A DNA stretch of 46,201 nt, taken from NCBI RefSeq assembly GCF_000686605.1, contig NZ_JMLC01000017.1, forward strand, positions 1-46,201. The letters are read 5' to 3'. The notes under the pieces were generated by a model. It was given only the letters and a program-made list of their open reading frames with translations, did not search any database and was not told the DNA's origin. Below, in pieces: positions 8,370 through 16,679 of this stretch; within the stretch, counting starts at the first letter, position 1; every line of letters starts with the position of its first letter. The position numbers and the translations under genes are program-made. The stretch is from Streptococcus sobrinus DSM 20742 = ATCC 33478 (lineage in GTDB: Bacteria > Bacillota > Bacilli > Lactobacillales > Streptococcaceae).

Positions 8370-9865
8370 TTATCATTGTCCTCCTTTTCAATGATTTTCC
8401 CCTTACGCAACAAGAGAGCGACGAATAAACCTAAGACTGCAAAGGATAGTCCCAGAGTAAAGGAAACATGGAAGCCGGATAGACTAGCATCAATCATTTT
8501 TGAGCCATACTTCAAGGGATCCATGGCTTTCAAGGCAGCAGATGGCTTATTGTCGTTGATAACATTTTGGGTCACACTGGACAAGAGAGCGACAACGATG
8601 GCAGAAGCAATTTGCCGTACCGTATTGTTAGCCGCCGTACCGTGGGCCGCTTCATGGGGAGGAAGTGCACTCATAGCACTGGCAGTCAGTGGCATCATAA
8701 TCATGGCAATGCCAAACATCCGAACGGCATAGAGCAAGCTGATGAAGTGGTCAGGTGTTGATGCCGTCAGGAAGATAAAGGGAACTGTACCAATTCCCAA
8801 GATAATAAAACCAATCATAGCTAGGCGACGCGCACCAACCTTATCGTAGACACTACCGGAAATTGGGCTGACTATCCCCATCATCAAGGCACCTGGCAAA
8901 AGAGCCAAACCAGAGTCAAGAGCAGACAGACCGTGAACATTTTGCATATAAAGAGGCAGCATCATTTCGACCCCCATCATGGCCATCATTGAAAGAGCAA
9001 TGGCGATGGTTGTCACAAGAAACTGTTTGTTTTCAAAAACCGAAATGTCCAAGAATGGTTGATCCATATGCAGCTGGCGGTAGGCAAAAAGGATGATAAC
9101 GATCAGCCCAATAATAATCGGTGCAATGACATAACCCATATTTCCCCAACCATGGTCGGCAACATTAGTGAAGCCCCAAAGGAAGCTGCCAAAACCAAGG
9201 ATAGACAGAACCAGAGAAGGTAAGTCCAACTTGACAGACTTATTATCAACAACATCCTTAATTAAGAAGGGGGACAGGATGAGGGACAAAATCAAAATAG
9301 CCAAGGGAATGATAAAGATGGCCCGCCAGCTTAAATCATGACCAAAGAGACTAAAATTCTGTTTGAGAATCCAGCCAGCCAATGTTGGACCAATGGCTGG
9401 AGCCAGTCCAACGACCAGACCATTGAGCCCCATGGCAGCTCCCCGCTGTTCTGCAGGGAAGACATTAACCATGACCACCTGAATCAGGGGCATAGTGATC
9501 CCAACAGCACAGGCTTGAATAATCCGTCCAACCAGAAAAATATTCCAGTTAGAAGTTGGAGCCAAAGTGGTCATCAGGAGTCCCACCACCAGAATGACAT
9601 AGGCACTAAAATAGAGCCACTTGGTTGAAAAACGGGTAGCCAAAAAGGCCGATACTGGAATCATAATCCCATTAGCCAACAGGAACCAAGTGATCGCCTC
9701 TTGGGCCGTTGACAAAGAAATGTCAAAACTCTTCATCAAGGTTGGGATAGCTGTCCCTAAGCTGGTTTGGTTGAGAACCCCTGCGAAGGTAGCCACCAGC
9801 AAGAGAACAATCATGGCTGTCCTGTTATAGGATTTTCCATGAATATCATGTGTACTTCTCGACAT
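8366..9865 (-). CDS. MFS multidrug efflux transporter, DHA2 type, copy 1
   Basis: This 499-residue protein has the 14-TM layout of the DHA2/EmrB-LmrB drug:H+ antiporters. Visible family motifs are GVLNQTSLGTAIPTL in TM1, LATRFSTKWLY (motif A region), VGRIIQACAVGITMPL (motif B, with the conserved Arg) and APAIGPTLAGWIL (antiporter motif C). The start is MSRSTHDIHG at 9865: an ATG 18 bases upstream opens the frame, but AAAGGAG lies between the two. It probably exports lipophilic compounds across the membrane; substrates are unknown. It is the first gene of a two-gene operon with DUF4811 and lies behind the promoter/operator at 9971-10014. Confidence 0.9.
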   Translation of the reverse strand: MSRSTHDIHGKSYNRTAMIVLLLVATFAGVLNQTSLGTAIPTLMKSFDISLSTAQEAITWFLLANGIMIPVSAFLATRFSTKWLYFSAYVILVVGLLMTTLAPTSNWNIFLVGRIIQACAVGITMPLIQVVMVNVFPAEQRGAAMGLNGLVVGLAPAIGPTLAGWILKQNFSLFGHDLSWRAIFIIPLAILILSLILSPFLIKDVVDNKSVKLDLPSLVLSILGFGSFLWGFTNVADHGWGNMGYVIAPIIIGLIVIILFAYRQLHMDQPFLDISVFENKQFLVTTIAIALSMMAMMGVEMMLPLYMQNVHGLSALDSGLALLPGALMMGIVSPISGSVYDKVGARRLAMIGFIILGIGTVPFIFLTASTPDHFISLLYAVRMFGIAMIMMPLTASAMSALPPHEAAHGTAANNTVRQIASAIVVALLSSVTQNVINDNKPSAALKAMDPLKYGSKMIDASLSGFHVSFTLGLSFAVLGLFVALLLRKGKIIEKEDNDK

Positions 9866-9970
9866 CGTACAACTCCTTTTCATAAAATGTTAGGCAATAA
9901 GAAAACTTAAAAGAAATGCTCTTCTTTCAAGTCTATCTAGCCTATTCGTCAGTCTACCGGCCTAGCCAGC

Positions 9971-10014
9971 AGTTATCACGAAAACTATTTTACTCATTTT
10001 TTCAGAAAGGTCAA
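9971..10014 (-). promoter_or_regulatory. Promoter and palindromic operator of efflux operon 1
   Basis: On the minus strand TTGACC (10009-10014), 16-bp spacer, TAAAAT (9987-9992), immediately followed by AGTTTTCGTGATAACT (9971-9986), an imperfect 16-bp palindrome (12 of 16 positions symmetric). The same arrangement precedes the second, decayed operon at 12611-12654. The position suits a repressor of TetR or MarR type; none is encoded next to it. Confidence 0.65.
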
Positions 10015-10111
10015 GAAAAGCGAATGGAAAAAATTCAGATATTCTGTAGGAAAATTTGGAAATCCAGCTAGAGCACTGTATAGAAGCTTTTTTCCAATGG
10101 TAAAGATTGGC

Positions 10112-10162
10112 AAAAAAAGACGAAGGCTGGGAGATCCTGTTACCACTCCTATCTTGCCTTCG
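10112..10162 (-). terminator. Terminator of efflux operon 2
   Basis: Minus-strand stem CGAAGGC (10156-10162) with GCCTTCG (10121-10127), an inner GGAG/CTCC pair, and a run of seven T (10112-10118). It lies downstream of the DUF4811 gene that ends at 10186. Confidence 0.8.
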
Positions 10163-10185
10163 CTTTATCTATCATAAGCTTGAAA

Positions 10186-10902
10186 TCAGCTTTTTATTTT
10201 CAAAATCTCCTTGATCATCTTCACCTGCATTTGGGCATAAGCTTGCGGATCCGATTGAGCAAGTTCCTGAATCTGCCTAGCTTGTTGGGGATTGGCTGCC
10301 ATCTGGGACTCCATTTGTTCCTTCATTTGTCCTGCCACGGACGACAGCTTTTTAGCCTGGTCTGGTGTCAAGGCCAGCCAAGTTTTCTTGGGGAGTTGGA
10401 CGACCGATTTTTGAGAAACGAGTTCTTTGTTTTCCCCGCCAAAACCGTAGAGCCTTTTGGCTGTCTGAGACTTCCAAACATAGCGTTTAGTTGTCGTCTT
10501 AACCTGAGCCTGTTTAACATCCGCCAGTTCAAAATCTGCTGACTTTTTAACAGCCTCGATGGCATCTTTTTTATCTGGGACAAAGTGACTCGTCGCCTTT
10601 TTATCGTCTTTTTGATTACGGTAAATAATGACCTTGTTGTCTGTCTTAGTTCCTAAATTTTTATAAATAATCATCCCATAAGCTTGACTAGGGTCACCGG
10701 CAGAATAAATCTGCTGTGTTGTCGTTGTCGTTTCAACCTTCATTCCCGTATGATTAAGAAAATGATCCGTCAGGAAGTAGACCGAAAGTCCTAAAATGGC
10801 CATAGACAAGATACCAAGTAGGTAGCGTAGACTGGCTTTTGAAATTAACATCCAGCTAACAAAGGTGGCCAGTGTTGCTAGAGCTATTATTAAAATCATC
10901 AT
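10186..10902 (-). CDS. DUF4811 membrane protein, copy 2
   Basis: This 238-residue protein has two N-terminal membrane helices (about 2-21 and 27-45) and an extracytoplasmic Lys/Gln-rich domain. It is the paralogue of the protein at 7665-8369 with the same order of conserved blocks (FLTDHFLNHTGMKVE, VKTTTKRYVWKSQTAK, QKSVVQLPKKTWL). Its reading frame is intact although the pump gene before it carries a stop, a frameshift and a deletion. It follows the pump stop by 3 bp. Whether it is still translated, or works with the copy 1 pump, cannot be told. Confidence 0.82.
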   Translation of the reverse strand: MMILIIALATLATFVSWMLISKASLRYLLGILSMAILGLSVYFLTDHFLNHTGMKVETTTTTQQIYSAGDPSQAYGMIIYKNLGTKTDNKVIIYRNQKDDKKATSHFVPDKKDAIEAVKKSADFELADVKQAQVKTTTKRYVWKSQTAKRLYGFGGENKELVSQKSVVQLPKKTWLALTPDQAKKLSSVAGQMKEQMESQMAANPQQARQIQELAQSDPQAYAQMQVKMIKEILKIKS

Positions 10903-10905
10903 GGA

Positions 10906-12239
10906 TTAGTCCCCCTCTCTTTCAATAATTTTACCCTTGCGAAGCAAGAGAGCGACCGCAATACCCATCAGGGCAAAAGCTAAGCCCAAAGCAAAGGAGG
11001 CATGAAAGCCATCTAAGCTAGCACTAATGGTCTTAGAAGCATAAGACAACGGATTTTCTAACTTAAGACTAGCAGCTGGTTTATGATCTGTAATGATATT
11101 TTGCGTTACACTAGAAGCTAGAGCTACAACAATTGCCGAAGCAATTTGCCGCACCGTGTTGTTGGCTGCCGTTCCGTGAGCTGCTTCCCTTGTTGGTAAA
11201 GCACTCATGGCACTGGCTGTTAATGGCATCATAATCATTCCCAGTCCAAACATCCGAACGGCATAAAGCAGGGTAATGAAATGATTAGGGGTCGCAGCTG
11301 TTAAATAGACAAAGGGAACTGTACCAATGGCCAAAATAGCAACTCCCATCATGGCCATCATGGAAAGAGCAACAGCAATTGTTGTCACTAAGAATTGTTT
11401 ATTCTTAAAGACAGAGATATCAAGGAAGGGCTCATCCATCCGCAGTTGGCGGTAGGCAAAGAGGGCGATAATTAGTAAGCCAAGAATAATCGGAGCAAGG
11501 ACATAAGTCATATCTCCCCAACCCTTGTCGGCTACATTGGTGAAGCCCCAAAGGAAACTACCAAAGCCAAGAATTGAAAGGAAGAGTGAAATCATATCCA
11601 GCTTGACCCGCTTGTTATCCACAACATCTTTGACAATGAAAGGAGACAAAAGCAAGGCCACTGCTACAATGGCTAAAGGCAGGATAAAGATACCTCGCCA
11701 AGTCAAATCATGACCAAAAAGATTAAAATTCTGCTTGAGTACCCAATCAGCCAAGGTTGGACCAACAGCGGGAGCTAGACCAACAACCAGACCATTGAGC
11801 CCCATGGCTACCCCCCTCTTTGTTCAGGCGGAAAGACATGAACCATAACGACCTGCATCAGAGGCACAGAAATGCCTACTGCACAGGCTTGAATGACACG
11901 TCCAATCGGGAAAATATACCAATTGGATGTTGGTGCAAAGGTGGTCATTAAGAGACCGATATTTAAAAGAAAATAGGCACTAAAAGAAAGCCATTTGGTT
12001 GAAAATCGGGTCGCTAAGAAAGCTGAGACCGGAATCATAATTCCATTCGCCAGGAGGAACTAGGTTGTTGCCTGTTGGGCTGTCGACAAAGAGAGGTCAA
12101 AACTCTTCATTAAGGTTGGAATAGCCGTCCCTAGACTGGTCTGGTTGAGAACCCCAGCGAAGGTAGCAATCAATAATAGGATAATCATGATGGTCCGATT
12201 ATAGGGCTTACCATGAATATCATGCGTACTTCTGGACAT
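10906..12239 (-). pseudogene. Decayed MFS efflux transporter, copy 2
   Basis: This is a second copy of the 499-residue pump at 8366-9865, starting MSRSTHDIHGKPYNRT at 12239 after AAAGGAG. Three separate lesions are visible. The Trp codon in the TM2 segment (TAQEAITWFLLANG in copy 1) is TAG here. A one-base insertion in a run of G at about 11812-11818 shifts the frame after FPPEQRG. About 54 residues are missing in frame between SMMAMMGV and AILAIGTVPF (near 11343), removing roughly two TM helices. Open stretches 11808-12038 and 10906-11805 are fragments, not separate genes. The sequence otherwise stays close to copy 1, so decay looks recent. Confidence 0.9.
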
Positions 12240-12265
12240 AAATACAACTCCTTTTCATTAGAATG

Positions 12266-12372
12266 CTAAAACTCTTCGAAAATCGAAACAATCCGACGGA
12301 CAAAGCAATCTAGGATTTAGAAAATCTTGATTTGCAACGGCAGCCACTATCGCGGTCCACCTATACCTCATT
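12266..12372. repeat. BOX-like dispersed repeat, copy A
   Basis: About 107 bp starting AAAACTCTTCGAAAATCG and ending near CCACCTATACCTC. It matches, in opposite orientation, the copy at 26415-26523 through most of its length (shared blocks include TCCGACGG, AATCTTGATT, GGCAGCCAC). Its end resembles the terminal sequence of streptococcal BOX elements. It sits in the leader of the decayed pump operon, making that leader about 380 nt long against about 115 nt in copy 1. Confidence 0.6.
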
Positions 12373-12610
12373 AGGGGGCAGAGGTCTTTGCTCCTTACTA
12401 TTTCCAATTTTCATTTAGTATAAAACAGAAAGAATCATTGATAAACCAACTGTTTTCAGATTTAATGTTTACCTACTTCTCCAAACTGCTAATGGTTATC
12501 AAGAGAACTACTAGCTTGATCCCCGAGAACAGAAAAAATTTAATGATAGGCTGCCTTTGACGTGCACTCCAAAGACAAAAATATAAGAACTAAGTGATGA
12601 TAGGATAACT
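12373..12610. other. Spacer without recognised gene
   Basis: AT-rich stretch between the BOX-like repeat and the promoter of efflux operon 2. It would be transcribed as leader of that operon. No gene or clear hairpin was recognised. Confidence 0.4.
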
Positions 12611-12654
12611 AGTTATCACGGGAACTATTCTACTCGTTTTTTTGAATTCGTCAA
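12611..12654 (-). promoter_or_regulatory. Promoter and operator of efflux operon 2
   Basis: On the minus strand TTGACG (12649-12654), 16-bp spacer, TAGAAT (12627-12632), then AGTTCCCGTGATAACT (12611-12626). Spacing and layout are identical to 9971-10014; the operator differs at two positions. Confidence 0.6.
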
Positions 12655-12856
12655 GGAAAAAATGAAAATTTTATGAAATAGTTTTTAGAAAATACCTTTT
12701 CTCCGACAATTTCAATCTTTTTAGCTTAAGTTCTGTCACTTTTGCAAATTTGGCGGGGGAAAAAATAAAAGAGCGGTACAAGAGCACCCTTGGAATTTCT
12801 TAATGATTTTAGTTTGACTATCAAATTATTAATTTTTATTAACCAATCTCTTTTGC

Positions 12857-14191
12857 TTATTGTTGTGGCATTTGACCGGCATCACCACTAACTTGACTTT
12901 GGTCGCCACCTTGGCCCTCTTGTCCCTGACTCTGGTCCCCTTGTGCCTGTTGACCCTCGTCTTGGGTTGATTGATCTAGATCAGAGTCTTGGTTGCCGTC
13001 ATTATAGTCAGAGTATCCATAATCGTCTTCGTTGCTATCAGAATAACTGCTTGGATCACTTGATTCGTTACGACTTGAACTTGAAGAAGAACTAGAAGAG
13101 GAAGATGGCTGAGTGCGATACTCTTTTGTTTTAGATGCTGACCTTTTCTTTTTTACTTTCGACTTAGGCTTGCTAATCTTCGATTTTGACGATTCTGAAC
13201 TGATTATTTCGCTACTAGTAGATTGGTCAGAGAAATTATCTGTCGATGGTCTAACAGTATGATTAAGATAGACTAACCAGAATATAAGAAGCAAAAGTAA
13301 CGACAAAAGGATTGCCATAAAGGACTTCCAAAACTTATCCCTACTCATTTTTCTTTGATGATTGGACACGGCAAATGCACTAGGTGAGATACTTTTGGGT
13401 TCCGAGGCTCCCAGTGAATTGGACAAGTTATTATCTAATCCATAGCCAATGACTTCTCTTTCTACCTCAGAAGTAACCTCTGGGGAAATTGAAGAAACTT
13501 CTAACAAGTAAACCGTGTTAAGCCTAGGATTGAAAATTCCTAATTTAGTTATGGATGAAAAATCATCATAAATAGAGTGTCGACCTAGGAGGTAATAAAT
13601 CAAAAGTTGTAACGTTTGATTTTTGTTGATGGCTGAGCGGGATACTTTGAAATCCCAGAGTGTGTCCTTGGTCAGGAAGTCTCCATCTCCTGAATTAATA
13701 AGCTCGGTATAAGCCCCTTCGAAGGTGAAACCGTCCTTGGTAACTGGGCCAAATTGCTTGAAAAACTTTAGACTGCGTATGACCATCTTTCGAACATTAA
13801 AAATCGTCCATTTATCAGGCTCTATCTCCTCAATTGGTTTATAGCCTTGCGGACCCGCTCGAAATACAACATCGTAACCAACTAGCTTAATGGTACTGAC
13901 GATAGACCTATCATCAAGTGCAGCAATACTAGCCAAAAGTTCTCTTGCAACATTTCCCTCACCAATTATCTCTGCTCCCCGCAAGGAAATCGTAAATGCC
14001 CTTTCCTTAGGACTACCATTCATAAAACGTGATAAATAGTCCACCGACAGACCAATTAAACTGGGATGGACATTTTCCTGACTATAAAGATTGACCCCAT
14101 CATCAAGTTCAATCTTACTAAAATCTTTAGCTGGGAGGTAGCCACCACGAGGTTGCCTTACCTCCCTAATGCGTTGTGTTACTGAAACCAT
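12857..14191 (-). CDS. Membrane-anchored protein with PD-(D/E)XK-like cytoplasmic domain
   Basis: This 444-residue protein was not recognised as a named family. Residues 1-285 are soluble and probably cytoplasmic. They contain Glu159 (TFEGAYTEL), Asp171 (SGDGDFLT), Asp180-Phe-Lys182 (LWDFKVS), then Gln192 and Tyr199-Tyr200 (NQTLQLLIYYL): the order and spacing of the RecB/Cas4-type PD-(D/E)XK nuclease motifs. One membrane helix spans about 288-309 and is followed by an outside tail of 135 residues: Lys/Ser-rich, a run of Ser near 360, then Asp/Ser and Gly/Gln repeats. It is 20 bp after the 14212-15093 gene on the same strand, with which it shares topology. A nuclease role is inference; the fold could also be non-catalytic. 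Confidence 0.65.
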   Translation of the reverse strand: MVSVTQRIREVRQPRGGYLPAKDFSKIELDDGVNLYSQENVHPSLIGLSVDYLSRFMNGSPKERAFTISLRGAEIIGEGNVARELLASIAALDDRSIVSTIKLVGYDVVFRAGPQGYKPIEEIEPDKWTIFNVRKMVIRSLKFFKQFGPVTKDGFTFEGAYTELINSGDGDFLTKDTLWDFKVSRSAINKNQTLQLLIYYLLGRHSIYDDFSSITKLGIFNPRLNTVYLLEVSSISPEVTSEVEREVIGYGLDNNLSNSLGASEPKSISPSAFAVSNHQRKMSRDKFWKSFMAILLSLLLLLIFWLVYLNHTVRPSTDNFSDQSTSSEIISSESSKSKISKPKSKVKKKRSASKTKEYRTQPSSSSSSSSSSSRNESSDPSSYSDSNEDDYGYSDYNDGNQDSDLDQSTQDEGQQAQGDQSQGQEGQGGDQSQVSGDAGQMPQQ

Positions 14192-14211
14192 AGCCTATCC
14201 CAGTTCTTTAA

Positions 14212-15093
14212 TTAATTGCCAACCTTAGTATAAGAGTCATTTTCATAGACAGTATAATTAGAATAATTTGGCTTCTCATTCATTCCATACTGCCAAAGAA
14301 TCGGATATAAAGTACGTCCATCGGGACTTAATTTATAACCAAAATCATATTTAACACCTACTCCACCTAGCTGAGCAGGTAGTACAGTCCCCGTATAATC
14401 AACAATTCGATAGGTCGTATCATCAACAGGAGCTACTGAATATACAGTTCCCGACATTTCAGAGCTACTACCGTCACCTCCTTTGATTTTTATACGTAAA
14501 TCTCCATTACCATAAAAGGTAATAGTCGTTGCTGACCCTGACATGCTACCTTGCCAAGTTCCGACCATTTGGCTAGGGAAAACACCGTCATAAGAAGGAC
14601 TATTGTCCTCTGTAGTAGTATCAGACTTAGAAGCTGTGTCTGTTTGATTACTAGCATCTTGACTCTGAATCAAGGAAGTAGAACTCGTTTGAAGCTGATT
14701 GGCTTGTTCCTCTTTGTTTTGATAAGAATTCCAGAGGAAAAAAGCAACAAAGGCTAAAATGATTAAAATCAAGCCAAGAAAAATATTATAAATGATTTGT
14801 CTGCGTCTCTCCTGACGTTCTAGCTCAGCCTTTTCTAGATAATAAGCATTTTGTTCTAATATTGCTTCATCCAATAGATTCTTAACCCCTTGTCGCTGTT
14901 TAGAATCACTCGTCTGTGCTAAAGCCAACTCTAATCGGGAGATTTTCTCTCGCATTTCCCTCTCCTGCTGCTCATCTAAAATCTCCCGATGAAATCTTTC
15001 TTGGTCCCGCCGCATCTTTCCTAATTCCGAAGCTTGACGCGATTGCTCCCAAGTGTTACGGTCAATAGAATTTTTGATCTCCCAATCGTCCAT
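14212..15093 (-). CDS. Coiled-coil single-pass membrane protein with extracytoplasmic beta domain
   Basis: This 293-residue protein was not recognised as a named family. Residues 1-98 are highly charged with heptad-like pattern (QERFHREILDEQQEREMREK), a probable cytoplasmic coiled coil. A membrane helix spans about 101-121. A Ser/Thr/Gln linker (125-165) leads to an outside domain (about 170-293) with beta-rich sequence (MVGTWQGSMSGSATTITFYG, YRIVDYTG) that resembles small lipocalin-like or DUF4767-like sensor domains only loosely. GAGGG precedes the ATG, and ATTATA at 15137-15142 is a possible -10 on the minus strand. It is the first gene of a pair with the PD-(D/E)XK-like protein. Confidence 0.65.
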   Translation of the reverse strand: MDDWEIKNSIDRNTWEQSRQASELGKMRRDQERFHREILDEQQEREMREKISRLELALAQTSDSKQRQGVKNLLDEAILEQNAYYLEKAELERQERRRQIIYNIFLGLILIILAFVAFFLWNSYQNKEEQANQLQTSSTSLIQSQDASNQTDTASKSDTTTEDNSPSYDGVFPSQMVGTWQGSMSGSATTITFYGNGDLRIKIKGGDGSSSEMSGTVYSVAPVDDTTYRIVDYTGTVLPAQLGGVGVKYDFGYKLSPDGRTLYPILWQYGMNEKPNYSNYTVYENDSYTKVGN

Positions 15094-15290
15094 ACTATTC
15101 TCTCCCTCACTTAAACATAATGTTAATTTTCTAAAAATTATAGAACACCTTTAGTATAGCAAAGTCCAGCCTCTAAGACAATATTACCAAGAAATAAAAC
15201 TTTACAAGCTAGGAAGATTTGTCCTAAATTTATTTGGAAATTTTTATACTTTTTTCAATTTCTACCCTTTTCTCAAACAGAAATTTTGCG

Positions 15291-15324
15291 AAAGAAAAAG
15301 ACCAACCGAAAATTCGGACGGTCT
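15291..15324 (-). terminator. Terminator of the AAA+ ATPase gene
   Basis: Minus-strand AGACC...TCCGAA / TTCGG...GGTCT hairpin followed by TTTTTCTTT, 49 bp after the stop codon. It separates this transcript from the membrane-protein pair downstream. Confidence 0.75.
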
Positions 15325-15372
15325 GAAACAGGATCTTGAGAGTCATAAAATTGAGGCTAGACTCTTGGTTAA

Positions 15373-16473
15373 CTAGATTTCTACTGCCTCAAGTGCAGCT
15401 TGTTGAAGCAGGAAGTCTTTGAAGTAGGGTAAACTAAAAGTCAATTGACCCCGCTCTGGACTTGTTAGGACCTGACTTTTCAGTAAACGATCACGATAGA
15501 CATTAACATAGGCCTTAGTTTTACCAAGCTCTTCAACTAAGTAAGCAGATGGCACCTCCAGAGCATCGTTCTGAGCCATGACCTTAAGAAAGAGTTTCTC
15601 CTGCCCAGTAAATTGCCGATACATGAGAGTGTAGACATTCTGGAAAAGATAGGCTTGATAAGTAGGCAGAACAGCTTCCAAATCCTTGTCAGTCACCCTC
15701 TTTTTATTTTCAGTTTGATTCCAGAGAAGATAGCCTAAAAGTTGAAAGGCATAGGCATAGCCCTTAACATAAGCAACCATTTTTGTTAGAACTTCTGAAC
15801 TAATTTGCCGTCCCCCCTTACCAAAGGTCTTGAGATAACTGTCCATTATTGAATAGTCACCTAAAGTAGGTAAAAGAATTTTATTAGCTCTTAACAAGAA
15901 AGTCAAAACATCATGTGTAATCAGTTGATTGATGTTCTCTGGAAGTCCTGCTAATAAAATAGCGATTTTAAATTTTTTTCGCACCAAAACTTGATAAAAG
16001 GAGGCAAATTCCCTGACTGCCTTTGTATTGGTTACCTCATCAATGGTCAAAAGAACGGAAATATTTTTCTCCGTCAATTGTTCAAGCAAGCTCTCAATCT
16101 TAATTTTGGTAGCCTCCCCTTCTTCCTTTCGTGAAAAAGATGCAGATAGGCCAAAAGCACTAAGGCCCAAACTTTGGATAGAAGCAGCTAATGCCTGATT
16201 TGTTTTACTTTCTTTTTCTAAATAATCGGCAAAATCTTCAATTAAGCCGTCTGAAATTGATAAATCAATGGTCAACCACTTGTCGTCCTTGGCCAACTTT
16301 TCCGAGACCTCAGTCATAAAACTAGTCTTACCTGACCCTCTCATACCATAGACTAGACTGGTCTGAAAGAGGCTATTTTCATCTTTTAAAGCCTTAAGGG
16401 TTGTCTCAACTAACTCGCTTCGATCCAAAAAAATCTTGGGAACTTTACCAAATCCTACATCAAAAGGATTCAT
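15373..16473 (-). CDS. AAA+ family ATPase (Orc/STAND-like)
   Basis: This 366-residue protein has Walker A GMRGSGKTS (43-51) and Walker B VLLTIDEV with Asp145-Glu146. A possible sensor region follows (AILLAGLPENI, about 175). The C-terminal 120 residues look helical with a winged-helix-like part (FLKVMAQNDALEVPSAYLVEELGKTKAYVNVYRDRLL), the layout of ATP-binding proteins related to Orc1/Cdc6 and STAND ATPases. It is cytoplasmic; substrate and partner are unknown. AAAGGAG is placed 6 bp before the ATG. It is a single-gene transcript between terminators at 16650-16675 and 15291-15324, and its promoter/leader is made of 29-bp repeats, suggesting self-regulation or a DNA-binding role (inference). 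Confidence 0.8.
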   Translation of the reverse strand: MNPFDVGFGKVPKIFLDRSELVETTLKALKDENSLFQTSLVYGMRGSGKTSFMTEVSEKLAKDDKWLTIDLSISDGLIEDFADYLEKESKTNQALAASIQSLGLSAFGLSASFSRKEEGEATKIKIESLLEQLTEKNISVLLTIDEVTNTKAVREFASFYQVLVRKKFKIAILLAGLPENINQLITHDVLTFLLRANKILLPTLGDYSIMDSYLKTFGKGGRQISSEVLTKMVAYVKGYAYAFQLLGYLLWNQTENKKRVTDKDLEAVLPTYQAYLFQNVYTLMYRQFTGQEKLFLKVMAQNDALEVPSAYLVEELGKTKAYVNVYRDRLLKSQVLTSPERGQLTFSLPYFKDFLLQQAALEAVEI

Positions 16474-16501
16474 AGGTTTCTCCTTTATACTTTTTATATT
16501 C

Positions 16502-16610
16502 TTTTATACTGCTTTATACTTTTGTTTATATTTTATACTGCTTTATACTTTTGTTTATATTTTATACTGCTTTATACTTTTGTTTATATTTTATACTGCT
16601 TTATACTTTT
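16502..16610 (-). repeat. 29-bp tandem repeat, 3.8 copies, in AAA+ promoter and leader
   Basis: Units 16502-16530, 16531-16559, 16560-16588 and a 22-bp partial 16589-16610 are virtually identical. On the minus strand each unit holds two AGTATAAA boxes 10 bp apart (one helical turn) plus ATATAAACAA. A ninth AGTATAAA directly abuts the GGAG ribosome site of the ATPase gene. There are no spacers, so this is not a CRISPR. Confidence 0.9.
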
Positions 16611-16616
16611 TGGCAA
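16588..16616 (-). promoter_or_regulatory. Promoter of the AAA+ ATPase gene
   Basis: On the minus strand TTGCCA (16611-16616), 17-bp spacer, TAAAAT (16588-16593). The spacer and -10 are formed by the first tandem repeat, and the remaining three repeats would be transcribed as a leader of about 105 nt. Confidence 0.55.
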
Positions 16617-16649
16617 GCTGAATTGAGTTTGGGAACGACCTTTGCTAAA

Positions 16650-16675
16650 AAAACACCACCCTTTCGGATGGCGTT
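16650..16675 (-). terminator. uvrA terminator
   Basis: Minus-strand AACGCCATCC-GAAA-GGGTGGTGTT followed by TTTTTT. Ten base pairs with two G-T pairs and a four-base GAAA loop. Confidence 0.88.
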
Positions 16676-16679
16676 TGCA

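Noticed and set aside
12350..12362. T-box-like AGGTGGACCGCG on the minus strand in the leader of the second pump
   Set aside because: It lacks the full GGTGGNACCGCG form, has no matching terminator arm, and is part of a dispersed repeat whose other copy (26424) reads GGCAGACCGCC.
16502..16610. CRISPR array
   Set aside because: Repeats are directly adjacent with no unique spacers, and no cas genes are nearby.
16436..16621. Plus-strand open frame of 61 codons
   Set aside because: It exists only because the AT-rich 29-bp repeats contain no stop in that frame; no ribosome site.
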